Below, in pieces: positions 27,673-36,719 of a stretch of 64,000 bases of DNA. The notes below the pieces were generated by a model. That model was not told the DNA's origin and made no database searches. It worked only from the letters and a program-made list of their open reading frames with translations. Within the stretch, counting starts at the first letter, position 1; the number at the start of each line of letters is the position of its first letter. Source of the DNA: JAVKFY01 sp040223615 (GTDB lineage Bacteria; Pseudomonadota; Alphaproteobacteria; GCA-2731375); contig JAVKFY010000061.1 in NCBI GenBank assembly GCA_040223615.1, positions 150,180 to 214,179 on the forward strand, in the 5' to 3' direction. A program made the position numbers and the translations under genes.

Positions 27673-28689
27673 ATGGCACCCGTTCGCAGCCGTAATGGCC
27701 TGACCGGCACCCAGCGCGCCGCCGTGGTGATGCTGGCGCTCGGCGAAGAGCACGGCAGCTATCTCTGGCCGCTGATGCAGGAAGAGGAGATCCGCGACAT
27801 CTCCATGGCGATGGCCAACCTCGGCAAGGTCGAGCCCGACCATGTCGAGCGCCTGGTCCGTGAGTTCATCGATGAGATGTCGTCGACCGGCACCCTGGTC
27901 GGCTCGCTCGACACCACCGAAAGGCTGCTCGCCAAGATGCTGCCCGGCGACCGCGTCGACCAGATCCTGGAGGAGATCCGCGGGCCCGCCGGCCGCACCA
28001 TGTGGGACAAGTTGGCCAACGTGAACGAGCAGGTGCTGGCCAATTACCTGAAGAACGAATACCCGCAGACCGTCGCCGTCGTGCTTTCCAAGATCCGACC
28101 GGAGCACGCCAGCCGCGTGCTCGGCGCACTGCCGGAAGACTTCTCCATGGAAGTGGTGATGCGCATGTTGCGCATGGAGTCGGTGCAGAAGGACATCATC
28201 GACAAGGTCGAGCAGACCCTGCGGGTGGAGTTCATGTCCAACCTGGCGCGCACCAACCGGCGCGACAGCCACGAGCTGATGGCCGACATCTTCAACAATC
28301 TCGACCGCGCCACCGAGAGCCGCTTCATGAGCGCGCTGGAAGAGCGCAACCGCGAGGCCGCGGAGAAGATCAAGACGCTGATGTTCACCTTCGAGGACCT
28401 CAGCCGTCTCGACCCGGGCGGCGTTCAGACGCTGATCCGCGGCGTCGAGAACACCAAGCTGGCGGTCGCGCTGAAGGGCGCGTCGGACGGCGTGCGCGAC
28501 CTGTTCTTCTCCAACATGTCGGAGCGCGCGGCGAAGATCCTGCGCGAGGACATGGACGCGATGGGACCGGTGCGCCTGCGCGACGTCGACGACGCCCAGA
28601 TGGAGATCGTGATCACCGCCAAGGATCTCGCCGACCGCGGCGAGATCATGCTGGCGCAGAACAAAGACGACGACGAGCTGATCTATTGA
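27673..28689 (+). CDS. fliG: Flagellar motor switch protein FliG
   Basis: The 338-residue rotor protein has the N-terminal GTQRAAVVMLALGEEHGSYLWPLM, the middle-domain NYLKNEYPQTVAVVLSKI with the EHASRVL motif, and the C-terminal torque region with charged helix residues (DLFFSNMSERAAKILREDM). It couples stator passage to rotor rotation and sets direction with FliM and FliN. It starts 15 bases after fliF, and its stop overlaps the fliH start (TGATG). fliM is not in this window. Confidence 0.96.
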   Translation: MAPVRSRNGLTGTQRAAVVMLALGEEHGSYLWPLMQEEEIRDISMAMANLGKVEPDHVERLVREFIDEMSSTGTLVGSLDTTERLLAKMLPGDRVDQILEEIRGPAGRTMWDKLANVNEQVLANYLKNEYPQTVAVVLSKIRPEHASRVLGALPEDFSMEVVMRMLRMESVQKDIIDKVEQTLRVEFMSNLARTNRRDSHELMADIFNNLDRATESRFMSALEERNREAAEKIKTLMFTFEDLSRLDPGGVQTLIRGVENTKLAVALKGASDGVRDLFFSNMSERAAKILREDMDAMGPVRLRDVDDAQMEIVITAKDLADRGEIMLAQNKDDDELIY

Positions 28690-29498
28690 TGGCCCCGCAA
28701 CCCATGAGCAATCATCGCGGCAAGTTCCTGTTCGACACCGAGTTCGCCGAAGGCGAGCCGCTGCCCGAGGAGGAAGTGCAGGCGAAGCCGCGCTTCACCG
28801 AAGAGGACCTCGTCGCCGCCCGCCGCGAGGGCCAGGAGGCCGGGTTCCAGATGGGCCTGGAGCAGGCCAAGCGCCAGCTCGAAGCCCAGCTCGCCGACGC
28901 CATGACCGCCGCCGCCGACAAGCTCGGCGGCTTGCAGAGCGCGATGCAGGCCGACCTCGAAACCGTCAAGGCCGACGCCACGCAGATCGCCGTGAAGGCC
29001 GCCTCGCGCCTGGCGCCGGCGCTGATCGCGCGCCAGCCGCTGGCCGAGCTGTCGGAGATGGTCGCCGACTGCCTGCGCCAGATGCCGACCGAACCGCGTG
29101 TGGTGATCCGCGTCGCCGAGCCGCTGGTAGAGAGCCTGGAAGCCCAGATCGCCGAGCTCGGCCGCGCCGCCGGCTTCGCCGGCCAGCTGGTGCTGATCGG
29201 CGAGCCGGACATGGCCCAGGGCGACGCCCGGGTGGAATGGGCCGACGGCGGCGCCGAACGCAATCTCGGCGCCCTGCAGGCCGATATCGAGGCCGCGGTC
29301 GACCGCTATTGCCGTGCCCAGCATGACTTGGCGCAACGCACCACCGCGCCGCCGCCGGTGCCCGAACCGGCGCCGCGGAACGAGCCGCCAGCGGCGATCG
29401 AACCGCTGGCGAACGACGAACAGGCCGATGACATCGACACCGCCTTGCCCGCCCTGGCGGGCGTCGGCAACGCGAGCCAAGGGACCGACGTGCCATGA
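28689..29498 (+). CDS. fliH: Flagellar export apparatus regulator FliH
   Basis: This 269-residue protein is assigned from position and architecture. It has an N-terminal disordered region, a helical EGQEAGFQMGLEQAKRQLEAQL segment containing G-X3-G repeats (about 48-66), a middle alpha/beta region, and an unusual Pro-rich C-terminal extension from about 218. FliH binds the FliI ATPase and FliN. It is equivalent to FlbE of Caulobacter, found at the same place between fliG and fliN. The fliN gene overlaps by 4 bases. Confidence 0.82.
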   Translation: MAPQPMSNHRGKFLFDTEFAEGEPLPEEEVQAKPRFTEEDLVAARREGQEAGFQMGLEQAKRQLEAQLADAMTAAADKLGGLQSAMQADLETVKADATQIAVKAASRLAPALIARQPLAELSEMVADCLRQMPTEPRVVIRVAEPLVESLEAQIAELGRAAGFAGQLVLIGEPDMAQGDARVEWADGGAERNLGALQADIEAAVDRYCRAQHDLAQRTTAPPPVPEPAPRNEPPAAIEPLANDEQADDIDTALPALAGVGNASQGTDVP

Positions 29499-29863
29499 GC
29501 GACAACGACGATCTCAACTTCGAGGACCTCAATGCCGCCGAGCCGCCGGCCGAGATGCCGGCCGAGCCGGAAGTCGACGGCGAAGCCGACGAAGGCGACG
29601 GCGACGACGTGCGCACCGCCACCGACCTGGCCGCGGTCTACGACATCCCGGTCAGCGTCTCGGCGGTGCTCGGCCGCGCCTCGATGCAGGTCAGCTCGCT
29701 GATGAAGCTGGGCCGCGGCGCCATCGTCGAGCTCGACCGCAAGGTCGGCGAGGCGATCGACATCTACGTCAACAACCGATTGGTGGCGCGCGGCGAAGTC
29801 GTCGTGGTCGAGGAACGCCTCGGCGTGACCATGACGGAAATTATCAAGAACGACCGCGGCTAG
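29495..29863 (+). CDS. fliN: Flagellar motor switch protein FliN
   Basis: The protein has 122 residues. After a 40-residue acidic N-terminus comes the SpoA domain, with VYDIPVSVSAVLGRASMQVSSLMKLGRGAIVELDR and VNNRLVARGEVVVVEERLGVTMTEI motifs as sequential parts. It builds the lower C-ring with FliM and docks FliH. It overlaps fliH by 4 bases (ATGA), so expression is coupled. Confidence 0.95.
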   Translation: MSDNDDLNFEDLNAAEPPAEMPAEPEVDGEADEGDGDDVRTATDLAAVYDIPVSVSAVLGRASMQVSSLMKLGRGAIVELDRKVGEAIDIYVNNRLVARGEVVVVEERLGVTMTEIIKNDRG

Positions 29864-29884
29864 CGGCGACGGAGCGCGACGATC

Positions 29885-30652
29885 ATGGACTTGGCCACGA
29901 TACTCGGACTGCTCGGCGGCTTCGCCCTGGTGGCGACGGCCATGGTGCTGGGGGGCTCGGCCACCGCCTTTGTCGATCTGCCCTCGATCATGATCGTGAT
30001 CGGCGGCACCGCCTGCGTCACCATGATCTGCTTCTCGGTCGACGACGTGGTGCGCGCGCAATCGGTGATCGGCCGCGTCATCTTCCGCCGGTTGAACGAC
30101 CCGACCGCCGCCGCGCGGCGCGTGCTGCAACTGGCCGACCGCGCGCGGCGCGACGGGGTGCTGGGCCTGCAACCGATGCTGACCGCGCTGCGCGACGAAC
30201 CGTTCCTGTACCGCGCGCTGTCGCTGGTGGTCGACGGCACCAAGGCGGAGGACATCGAGCACCTGCTGGGCCAGGAGGTCACCGCCACCGGCCAGCGCGA
30301 CCGCCAGTCCGCTTCCGTGTACCGCAAGGCCGCCGAGGTGGCGCCCGCCATGGGCCTGATCGGCACCCTGGTCGGCCTGGTGCAGATGCTCGGCAACCTC
30401 GACGACCCGGACAATATCGGCCCGTCCATGGCCGTTGCCCTGCTCACCACCTTCTACGGCGCGATCCTGGCCAACATGGTCTTCGCGCCGCTCGCCACCA
30501 AGCTGGAGCGCCGCACCGACGAGGACCAGCTGATCAAGAATCTCTACTTGATCGGCGCCACCTCGATCGGCCGCCAGGAGAATCCGCGCCGGCTGGAAAT
30601 GTTGCTCAACACCGTGCTGCCGCCGACGCAGCAGGTGCGTTACTTCGACTAG
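29885..30652 (+). CDS. motA: Flagellar stator protein MotA (PomA-size)
   Basis: This 255-residue protein has about four membrane helices, two near the N-terminus (5-24, 30-50) and two around 150-170 and 182-205. A cytoplasmic loop lies between, holding conserved charged residues. The APAMGLIGTLVGLVQML segment with the conserved Pro is typical. Length and organisation match PomA and MotA of polar flagella rather than the 295-residue enteric MotA. The partner motB is not adjacent. Ion specificity cannot be read from this subunit. Confidence 0.9.
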   Translation: MDLATILGLLGGFALVATAMVLGGSATAFVDLPSIMIVIGGTACVTMICFSVDDVVRAQSVIGRVIFRRLNDPTAAARRVLQLADRARRDGVLGLQPMLTALRDEPFLYRALSLVVDGTKAEDIEHLLGQEVTATGQRDRQSASVYRKAAEVAPAMGLIGTLVGLVQMLGNLDDPDNIGPSMAVALLTTFYGAILANMVFAPLATKLERRTDEDQLIKNLYLIGATSIGRQENPRRLEMLLNTVLPPTQQVRYFD

Positions 30653-30670
30653 GACCGGGAGTCCCGATCT

Positions 30671-32059
30671 ATGCGTTTGTTGATCATCGGCTCGTTGAAC
30701 GGCCAGGCCGGCACGGCGACCAAAATCGCCATGCAGCGCGGCGCCAAGGTGGCGCACGCCGCCGGGCCGGAAATGGCGCTGGAACACCTGCGCGCCGGCC
30801 ACGGCGCCGACCTGGTGATGATGGAGGTCGACCACGATATCGCCGGCTTCATCGAACAGCTGAAGTCGGAGCGGATCTCGATCCCCGTGGTTGCTTGCGG
30901 CATCAAGGCCGATACCGAAGCGGCGGTGCGCGCGATCCGCGCCGGCGCCAAGGAATACGTGCCGCTGCCGCCCGACGCCGAGCTCATCGCCGCCGTGCTG
31001 GAGGCGGTGACCGAGGAAAGCCACGCGCTGATCTACAAGCACCCGGCGATGCAGGCGGTGACGCGCCTGGCCGACCAGGTGGCGCCGTCGGAGGCCTCGA
31101 TTCTGATCACCGGCGAAAGCGGCACCGGAAAGGAGGTGATGGCGCGCTACGTGCACCGGCGCTCCAACCGCGCCGAGAAGCCGTTCATCTCGGTGAACTG
31201 CGCCGCGATCCCCGACAACCTGCTGGAGAGCGAGCTGTTCGGCCACGAGAAGGGCGCCTTCACCGGGGCCATCGCGCGCCGCGTCGGCAAGTTCGAGGAG
31301 GCCCACGGCGGCACCATGCTGCTGGACGAGATCTCCGAGATGGATCCGCGCCTGCAGGCCAAGCTGCTGCGCGCGGTCCAGGAGCGCGAGATCGACCGGG
31401 TCGGCGGCGGCAAGCCGGTCAAGGTCGACATCCGCCTGATCGCCACCTCCAACCGCGACCTGACCCAGGCGGTCCGCGAAGGCAAGTTCCGCGAGGACCT
31501 GCTGTTCCGGCTCAACGTGGTCAACCTGCGCATGCCGGCGTTGCGCGAGCGGCCCTCCGACGTGGTGCTGCTAGCCGACCACTTCGCGCACAAGTATGCC
31601 GAGGCGAACGGCATCATCTACCGCCCGCTGGCGCCGGATACCCAGCAACTGCTGATCGCGCATCAGTGGGCCGGCAACGTGCGCGAGCTGGAGAACACCA
31701 TCCACCGCGCCGTCCTGCTGGCCAGCGGCGAGGCCATCGAGCCGGCCGCGATCATGACCCCGGACGGCCGCCAGCCGGCGATCGGCACAAGCACGTCGTC
31801 GAACGGCACCGGCCTGGGCGAGCATGATGGACCGATCGGCGAGGCCGACGCCGCGCCGGCGGAGATGGTCGGGCGCACCGTCGCCGAGGTCGAGCGCGAG
31901 CTGATCATCGACACGCTGTACCACTGTCTGGGCAACCGGACGCATGCCGCCAACATCCTGGGCATCTCGATCCGCACGCTGCGCAACAAGCTGAGGCAGT
32001 ACACCGACGAAGGCGTGCGGGTGCCGCTGCCCGGCGAGGCGCGCGGCGCCGCGATCTGA
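30671..32059 (+). CDS. flbD: Sigma-54-dependent flagellar regulator FlbD
   Basis: This 462-residue regulator has three parts. The N-terminal receiver-like domain (1-115) lacks the usual acidic pair near residue 8 and has Glu52 where the phospho-acceptor Asp is expected. The AAA+ domain has Walker A GESGTGKE at 148-155 and the sigma-54 contact loop GAFTGA at 195-200. The C-terminal Fis-type helix-turn-helix is ANILGISIRTLRNKL. In Caulobacter FlbD activates late flagellar genes and is controlled by FliX rather than by a classic kinase. Its place in the fliF operon is the same as there. Confidence 0.9.
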   Translation: MRLLIIGSLNGQAGTATKIAMQRGAKVAHAAGPEMALEHLRAGHGADLVMMEVDHDIAGFIEQLKSERISIPVVACGIKADTEAAVRAIRAGAKEYVPLPPDAELIAAVLEAVTEESHALIYKHPAMQAVTRLADQVAPSEASILITGESGTGKEVMARYVHRRSNRAEKPFISVNCAAIPDNLLESELFGHEKGAFTGAIARRVGKFEEAHGGTMLLDEISEMDPRLQAKLLRAVQEREIDRVGGGKPVKVDIRLIATSNRDLTQAVREGKFREDLLFRLNVVNLRMPALRERPSDVVLLADHFAHKYAEANGIIYRPLAPDTQQLLIAHQWAGNVRELENTIHRAVLLASGEAIEPAAIMTPDGRQPAIGTSTSSNGTGLGEHDGPIGEADAAPAEMVGRTVAEVERELIIDTLYHCLGNRTHAANILGISIRTLRNKLRQYTDEGVRVPLPGEARGAAI

Positions 32060-32093
32060 GCCGCGCGCCGCCCCGAGAACCGCGTAACCGCGT

Positions 32094-34211
32094 ATGAGTG
32101 ACACCCAGGCATCGCCCCCGGCAAGCGGCAACGGCCTGCCGCCGTGGCTGACGACGCTGCTGTTCAACGCGCGCCAGGGCGACGTCGCCCTGGCGGCCGG
32201 CGTTGTCGGCATCATCGTCGTGCTGATCCTGCCGATGCCGGCGTGGCTGCTCGACTTCTCGCTGGCCATCTCGATCACCCTCTCGGTGATGGTCCTGATG
32301 ACCTGCCTGTTCATCATCCGGCCGCTGGAGTTCAGCTCCTTCCCCACGGTGCTGCTGATCGCGACCATGCTGCGGTTGTCGCTGAACCTGGCCTCCACGC
32401 GGCTGATCCTGTCCGAGGGCCATACCGGTACCGACGCCGCCGGTCACGTCATCGCCGCCTTCGGCAGCTTCGTGATGAGCGGCAACTTCGTGATCGGCAT
32501 GATCGTCTTCGCGATCCTGGTGGTGGTGAACTTCGTCGTCATCACCAAGGGCTCCGGCCGCATCGCCGAAGTCGCCGCGCGCTTCAACCTGGATGCCATG
32601 CCGGGCAAGCAGATGGCGATCGACGCCGACCTGTCGGCCGGCCTGATCGACGAGAACGACGCCCGCGTGCGGCGCAAGGCGCTGGAGGACGAAAGCACCT
32701 TCTTCGGCGCCATGGACGGCGCCGCCAAGTTCGTGCGCGGTGACGCCATCGCCGGCCTGCTGATCACCATCATCAACGTCGTCGGCGGTATCATCGTCGG
32801 CGTGGCGCAGAACGGCATGTCGTTCACCGACGCTTCGGAGAGCTACATCATACTGTCGGTCGGCGACGGCCTGGTGTCGCAGATCCCGGCGCTGATCGTG
32901 TCGACCGCCGCCGGCCTGCTGGTCTCCAAGGCCGGCATCGACGAGAGCACCGACAAGGCCTTGTTCGGCCAGCTCAGCGGCTATCCCCGCGCGCTCGGCC
33001 TCACCGCCGCGCTGCTGTTGCTGATGGCGCTGCTGCCGGGGCTGCCGGCGCTGCCCTTCCTGACCATGTCCGGTGGCGTCGGCTTCCTGGCCTGGCACCT
33101 CAACCGTAAGCGCGAGCAGGCCGAGACCGACGCGCAGGAAGAGGCCGCGCAGGTAGAGGCCGACAAGCCGGTCGCCGAAGAGCCGATCAGCTCGGCGCTG
33201 GCGATCGACGACCTGCGCCTGGAGCTGGGCTACGGCCTGCTGCCGCTGATCAACGAGAACCGCACCTATCGCCTGACCGACCAGATCAAGTCGCTGCGCC
33301 GTCAGATCGCCTCCGAGATGGGCTTCGTGATGCCCTCGGTGCGCATCCTCGACAACATGCAGCTCGCCGCGAACGACTACGTGATCCGGGTCAAGGAGGT
33401 CGAGGTCAGCCGCGGCCGACTGCAGCACGGCAAGCTGCTGGTAATGGACCCGCGCGGCCACGAGATCGACCTGCCCGGCGAGCAGACTACCGAACCGGCC
33501 TTCGGTCTGCCGGCGGTATGGATCGACGAGACCCTGCGCGAGGAGGCCTCGTTCCGCGGCTACACCGTGGTCGACGCCGCCACCGTCGCCACCACCCACC
33601 TGACCGAGGTGATCAAGGACAACATGGCCGACCTGCTGTCCTACGCCGCCGTTCAGCAGCTGCTGGACGACCTGGCGCCGGCGCACAAGAAGCTGGCCGA
33701 CGACCTGATCCCGAGTCAGATCACCGCCACCGCGTTGCAGCGCGTGTTGCAACGCCTGCTGGCCGAGCGCATCTCGATCCGCGACCTGCCGACGATCCTG
33801 GAAGGCGTCGCCGAGGCCGTCGGCTACACCCAGTCGGTGATCACCATCGCCGAGCACGTGCGGGCCCGCCTGGCCCGGCAGATCAGCCATGCCACGACTG
33901 GCGCCAACGGTTACATCCCGCTGGTCGCGCTGTCGGCGGAGTGGGAACAGGCCTTCGCCGACTCGCTGGTCGGCCAGGGCGACGACAAGCAGCTAGCCAT
34001 GGCGCCGAGCCAGCTACAGCAGTTCATCACCCGCATCCGCCAGGTGTTCGACCAGCAGGGCGCGGCCGGCGAGGCGCCGGTGTTGCTGACCAGTCCAGCC
34101 GCGCGCCCCTACGTGCGCACCATCGTCGAACGCTTCCGGCCCGCAACCATGGTCTTGTCGCAGAACGAGATCCACCCGCAGGCCAAGATCAAGACGTTGT
34201 CGCAGGTGTAG
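32094..34211 (+). CDS. flhA: Flagellar export gate protein FlhA
   Basis: The protein has 705 residues, with an N-terminal membrane half of about eight helices including the FHIPEP-type loop region between helices (VITKGSGRIAEVAARF and DLSAGLIDENDARVRRK). The C-terminal cytoplasmic domain, from about 350, docks chaperone-substrate complexes. Length and motifs are complete. It begins 34 bases after flbD and ends 6 bases before flhF. Confidence 0.96.
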   Translation: MSDTQASPPASGNGLPPWLTTLLFNARQGDVALAAGVVGIIVVLILPMPAWLLDFSLAISITLSVMVLMTCLFIIRPLEFSSFPTVLLIATMLRLSLNLASTRLILSEGHTGTDAAGHVIAAFGSFVMSGNFVIGMIVFAILVVVNFVVITKGSGRIAEVAARFNLDAMPGKQMAIDADLSAGLIDENDARVRRKALEDESTFFGAMDGAAKFVRGDAIAGLLITIINVVGGIIVGVAQNGMSFTDASESYIILSVGDGLVSQIPALIVSTAAGLLVSKAGIDESTDKALFGQLSGYPRALGLTAALLLLMALLPGLPALPFLTMSGGVGFLAWHLNRKREQAETDAQEEAAQVEADKPVAEEPISSALAIDDLRLELGYGLLPLINENRTYRLTDQIKSLRRQIASEMGFVMPSVRILDNMQLAANDYVIRVKEVEVSRGRLQHGKLLVMDPRGHEIDLPGEQTTEPAFGLPAVWIDETLREEASFRGYTVVDAATVATTHLTEVIKDNMADLLSYAAVQQLLDDLAPAHKKLADDLIPSQITATALQRVLQRLLAERISIRDLPTILEGVAEAVGYTQSVITIAEHVRARLARQISHATTGANGYIPLVALSAEWEQAFADSLVGQGDDKQLAMAPSQLQQFITRIRQVFDQQGAAGEAPVLLTSPAARPYVRTIVERFRPATMVLSQNEIHPQAKIKTLSQV

Positions 34212-34217
34212 CGGACC

Positions 34218-35207
34218 ATGCGGCTACGATCCTTCAACGCCCCGACGATGGCCGAAGCGATGCGGCTGGTGCGCGACCAGCTCGGCGACGAGGCCGTGAT
34301 CGTCTCCAGCCACCGCAGCCGGCGCGGTCGCGGCGTGCAGCTCACCGCCGCGATCGAGCGTCGCGACGCCGACTCCGATGCGCTCGAAACGGCACAACCG
34401 GCCGCCGCCGCGGTCGAAAACGACACCATCGTCCAGGCGCTGTCCTATCATGGCGTGCCGGCACGATTGGCCGAGCGGCTGGTGCGTGCCGCCGCGGAAT
34501 CCGGACAGGACGACGCCGAACTGGCCCTGGCCACCGCATTGGACGACTACCTGGATTTCGCCGGTAACGACCTGCCGCCACCGGACGGCGCGCTGATGCT
34601 GGTCGGGCCGCCCGGCGCCGGCAAGACCACCACCGCCGCCAAGCTCGCCGCCCGCGCCGCGCTGACCGGCAACGAGCTCGCGGTCTGTACCACCGATACG
34701 ATGCGCGCCGGCGCGGTGAACCAGCTCGAGGCCTATGCCGAGGTCTTGCAGCAGCCGCTGCTGACCGCTGAAGAGCCGAAGCACCTGTCGATCATGTTGC
34801 GGGAGTTCGCCGGCGGCCACCGGCCGCTGCTGGTCGACACCGCCGGCGTCAACCCGCACGACCCGGATGAAATCGAGGACCTGCGCGGCTTCGTGAAGGC
34901 CGGCACGGTGGAGCCGGTCCTGGTGCTGCCGGCCGGCGGCGACGCGGAAGAGATGGCCGACGCGGCGCTGATCTTCGCGCGCACTGGATGCCGCCGGCTG
35001 ATCGTGACCCGGCTGGACGCGGCCAGGCGTTATGGCGGCCTGCTGGGCGCCGCGGCGGCCGGCAAGTTGGCGCTGGCCGCGGTCGGGTGCAGCGCGTCGA
35101 TCCCGAATGGCCTGAAGGAGCTGACCCCCCTGTCCCTCGCCCGTGTGCTGCTGCGCGACCCGCGCCAACCCCTTTCCGCCCCCGGAGCCCCGACCCATGA
35201 GTGTTGA
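34218..35207 (+). CDS. flhF: Flagellar biosynthesis SRP-type GTPase FlhF
   Basis: This 329-residue protein has the FlhF N-terminal signature MRLRSFNAPTMAEAMRLVRD and a Walker A G-P-P-G-A-G-K-T-T at 130-138 within an SRP-like NG domain. The DTAG motif is near 214 and the TRLD motif near 271. FlhF marks the flagellar pole and limits flagellum number with FlhG. The B domain is shorter than in Vibrio. The gene overlaps flhG by 11 bases. Confidence 0.93.
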   Translation: MRLRSFNAPTMAEAMRLVRDQLGDEAVIVSSHRSRRGRGVQLTAAIERRDADSDALETAQPAAAAVENDTIVQALSYHGVPARLAERLVRAAAESGQDDAELALATALDDYLDFAGNDLPPPDGALMLVGPPGAGKTTTAAKLAARAALTGNELAVCTTDTMRAGAVNQLEAYAEVLQQPLLTAEEPKHLSIMLREFAGGHRPLLVDTAGVNPHDPDEIEDLRGFVKAGTVEPVLVLPAGGDAEEMADAALIFARTGCRRLIVTRLDAARRYGGLLGAAAAGKLALAAVGCSASIPNGLKELTPLSLARVLLRDPRQPLSAPGAPTHEC

Positions 35208-35988
35208 GACGCGCGCCATGCATCACCCTGCCAGCGGGCCTGCCGGCCGCAATTTCATCACCGTGGCCTCCGGCAAGGGCGGCGTCGGCAAGACCTTCGT
35301 ATCGATCTCGCTGGCCCACGCGCTGGCGGCGGCCGGACGCAAGGTGCTGCTGTTCGATGCCGATCTCGGACTGGCCAATGTCGACATCCAGCTCGGCCTC
35401 GACGCGCGCGAGGACATCGGCCAGGTGCTGTCCGGCCGCGCCAGCCTGGCCGACGTGGTCATGCCCTATGCCGCCGGCGGCTTCGATATCGCGCCCGGCA
35501 AGTCCGGCTCCGGCCTGCTGGCCGAGGTCGACGCCGTCCAGCTCAAGCGCCTGGTGGTCGAGCTGCTGCAGGCCGCCCGGCGCTACGACACCGTGATCCT
35601 CGACCACAGCGCCGGCATCGACGCCACGGTTCGGCTATTGTCGCCCCCCGGGGGTCTCGACCTGGTGGTGGTGACCGACGAGCCGACCTCGATGACCGAC
35701 GCCTACGCCTACATCAAAGTGGCCTTGCAACAGCGCCGGCCGCGCGACATCCGCATCGTCGTCAACATGGCCACCGACCAGCGCGCGGGCGAGCGCACCT
35801 TCGCCGCCCTGGCCAAGGCCTGCGAGAATTTCCTGCAGGTGACGCCGAAGCTGGCCGGCATCGTGCGGCGCGACCGCCGCGTCGCCGACTCGATCCGCCA
35901 TCAGACCGGCCTGATGGCCCGCCACCCCAACAGCCCGGCCGCCGCCGACATCGCGGCGACCGCGCAACGCATCCTGGTGCAACGATGA
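35197..35988 (+). CDS. flhG: MinD-family flagellar number regulator FlhG
   Basis: The 263-residue ATPase has the deviant Walker A motif SGKGGVGKT at 25-33, DADLGLANVDIQLGL near 52-66 and DHSAGI near 133. This pattern is typical of FlhG/YlxH. The short N-terminal extension before the Walker motif lacks the clear DQAxxLR activator helix of Vibrio FlhG, so coupling to FlhF may differ. It is translationally linked to flhF upstream and to the small unknown gene downstream (ATGA overlap). Confidence 0.92.
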   Translation: MSVETRAMHHPASGPAGRNFITVASGKGGVGKTFVSISLAHALAAAGRKVLLFDADLGLANVDIQLGLDAREDIGQVLSGRASLADVVMPYAAGGFDIAPGKSGSGLLAEVDAVQLKRLVVELLQAARRYDTVILDHSAGIDATVRLLSPPGGLDLVVVTDEPTSMTDAYAYIKVALQQRRPRDIRIVVNMATDQRAGERTFAALAKACENFLQVTPKLAGIVRRDRRVADSIRHQTGLMARHPNSPAAADIAATAQRILVQR

Positions 35989-36335
35989 GCGACACCCGAC
36001 ACCGCAGATCGATGCTGGCGACGGTGGAGAACCCGCGCCGCAACCTGGACACCCTGGTGGAACAGCAGATCCACGTCGGCCATTGGGACCTGGCGCTGCG
36101 CTACGTACCCGACCAGACGATCCTCGACGTGCACGCGTCGCGAAAGTACTTCGAGCAGCTTCGCCTGCAGTACACGCTGGACCTGCCGGCGGTCGCCTTC
36201 GAGGACATCAACAGCGAGCTGGTGCCGCGCTGGCTGGCGCTGCACGCGCACGCCGGCGACAGCATCATGGTGCTGCAGGACTGCCGCCCGAACTGGGAAA
36301 ACCCGGCCCTGCTCGCCTGCCTGCGCGCCTGGTGA
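35985..36335 (+). CDS. Unknown small protein coupled to flhG
   Basis: This 116-residue soluble protein has no signal peptide or membrane helix. I do not recognise its family with confidence. The segment LALRYVPDQTILDVHASRKY has a faint resemblance to T-fold enzymes such as QueF, but the catalytic residues of that family are not evident. It has two cysteines, one in LQDCRP near residue 99 and one near the C-terminus. The ATG overlaps the flhG stop by 4 bases, so it is the last gene of the fliF-flhG operon and is probably made in fixed ratio with FlhG. A role in polar flagellum control is only a guess. Confidence 0.8.
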   Translation: MSDTRHRRSMLATVENPRRNLDTLVEQQIHVGHWDLALRYVPDQTILDVHASRKYFEQLRLQYTLDLPAVAFEDINSELVPRWLALHAHAGDSIMVLQDCRPNWENPALLACLRAW

Positions 36336-36396
36336 CGATGCCCCCGGACCGCCGGGTCAGCCCGGCGACGACGACGCTATTGCAGCAGGGAAACCC

Positions 36397-36564
36397 GTCA
36401 TGCCCGGACTTGTCCTACCGCTGTCCGGTTAAGCCCTTCTGGGCCCGCGCGCACCACTCGACGTCTTTGCAGGCTCTGGGACGTGGATGGCCCGGACAAG
36501 CCGGGCCATGACGGGTTTCTATGATTTTCAGTAATGTCGTCATGCCCCGACTTGTTCGGGGCAT
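36397..36564. repeat. REP-like hairpins in the flhG-fliJ convergent gap
   Basis: The gap from 36336 to 36719 holds no gene. Two perfect hairpins with 9-bp arms are at 36487-36509 (loop ACAAG) and 36542-36564 (loop CTTGT). A degraded half element starts with GTCATGCCCGG at 36397 and pairs at distance with CCGGGCCATGAC around 36501-36512. They match the elements at 3.6 kb and 57.0 kb in core and in the GTCAT flank. Nothing else was recognised in the remainder of the gap (about 36565-36719). Confidence 0.75.
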
Positions 36565-36719
36565 CCACGTCCAGAAGCTGGGACAATCGGTTGCGGATCT
36601 TCCCGGCGGTGCCGCTCAGAAGCGGCGCAACCGCCTGAGCGGTATTAGGAAACGGACGAACAGGGCAAGCTCAACCGGACGCCAGCGGACTCAATCCGGG
36701 TATCTTCTTTCGCCCTGCC

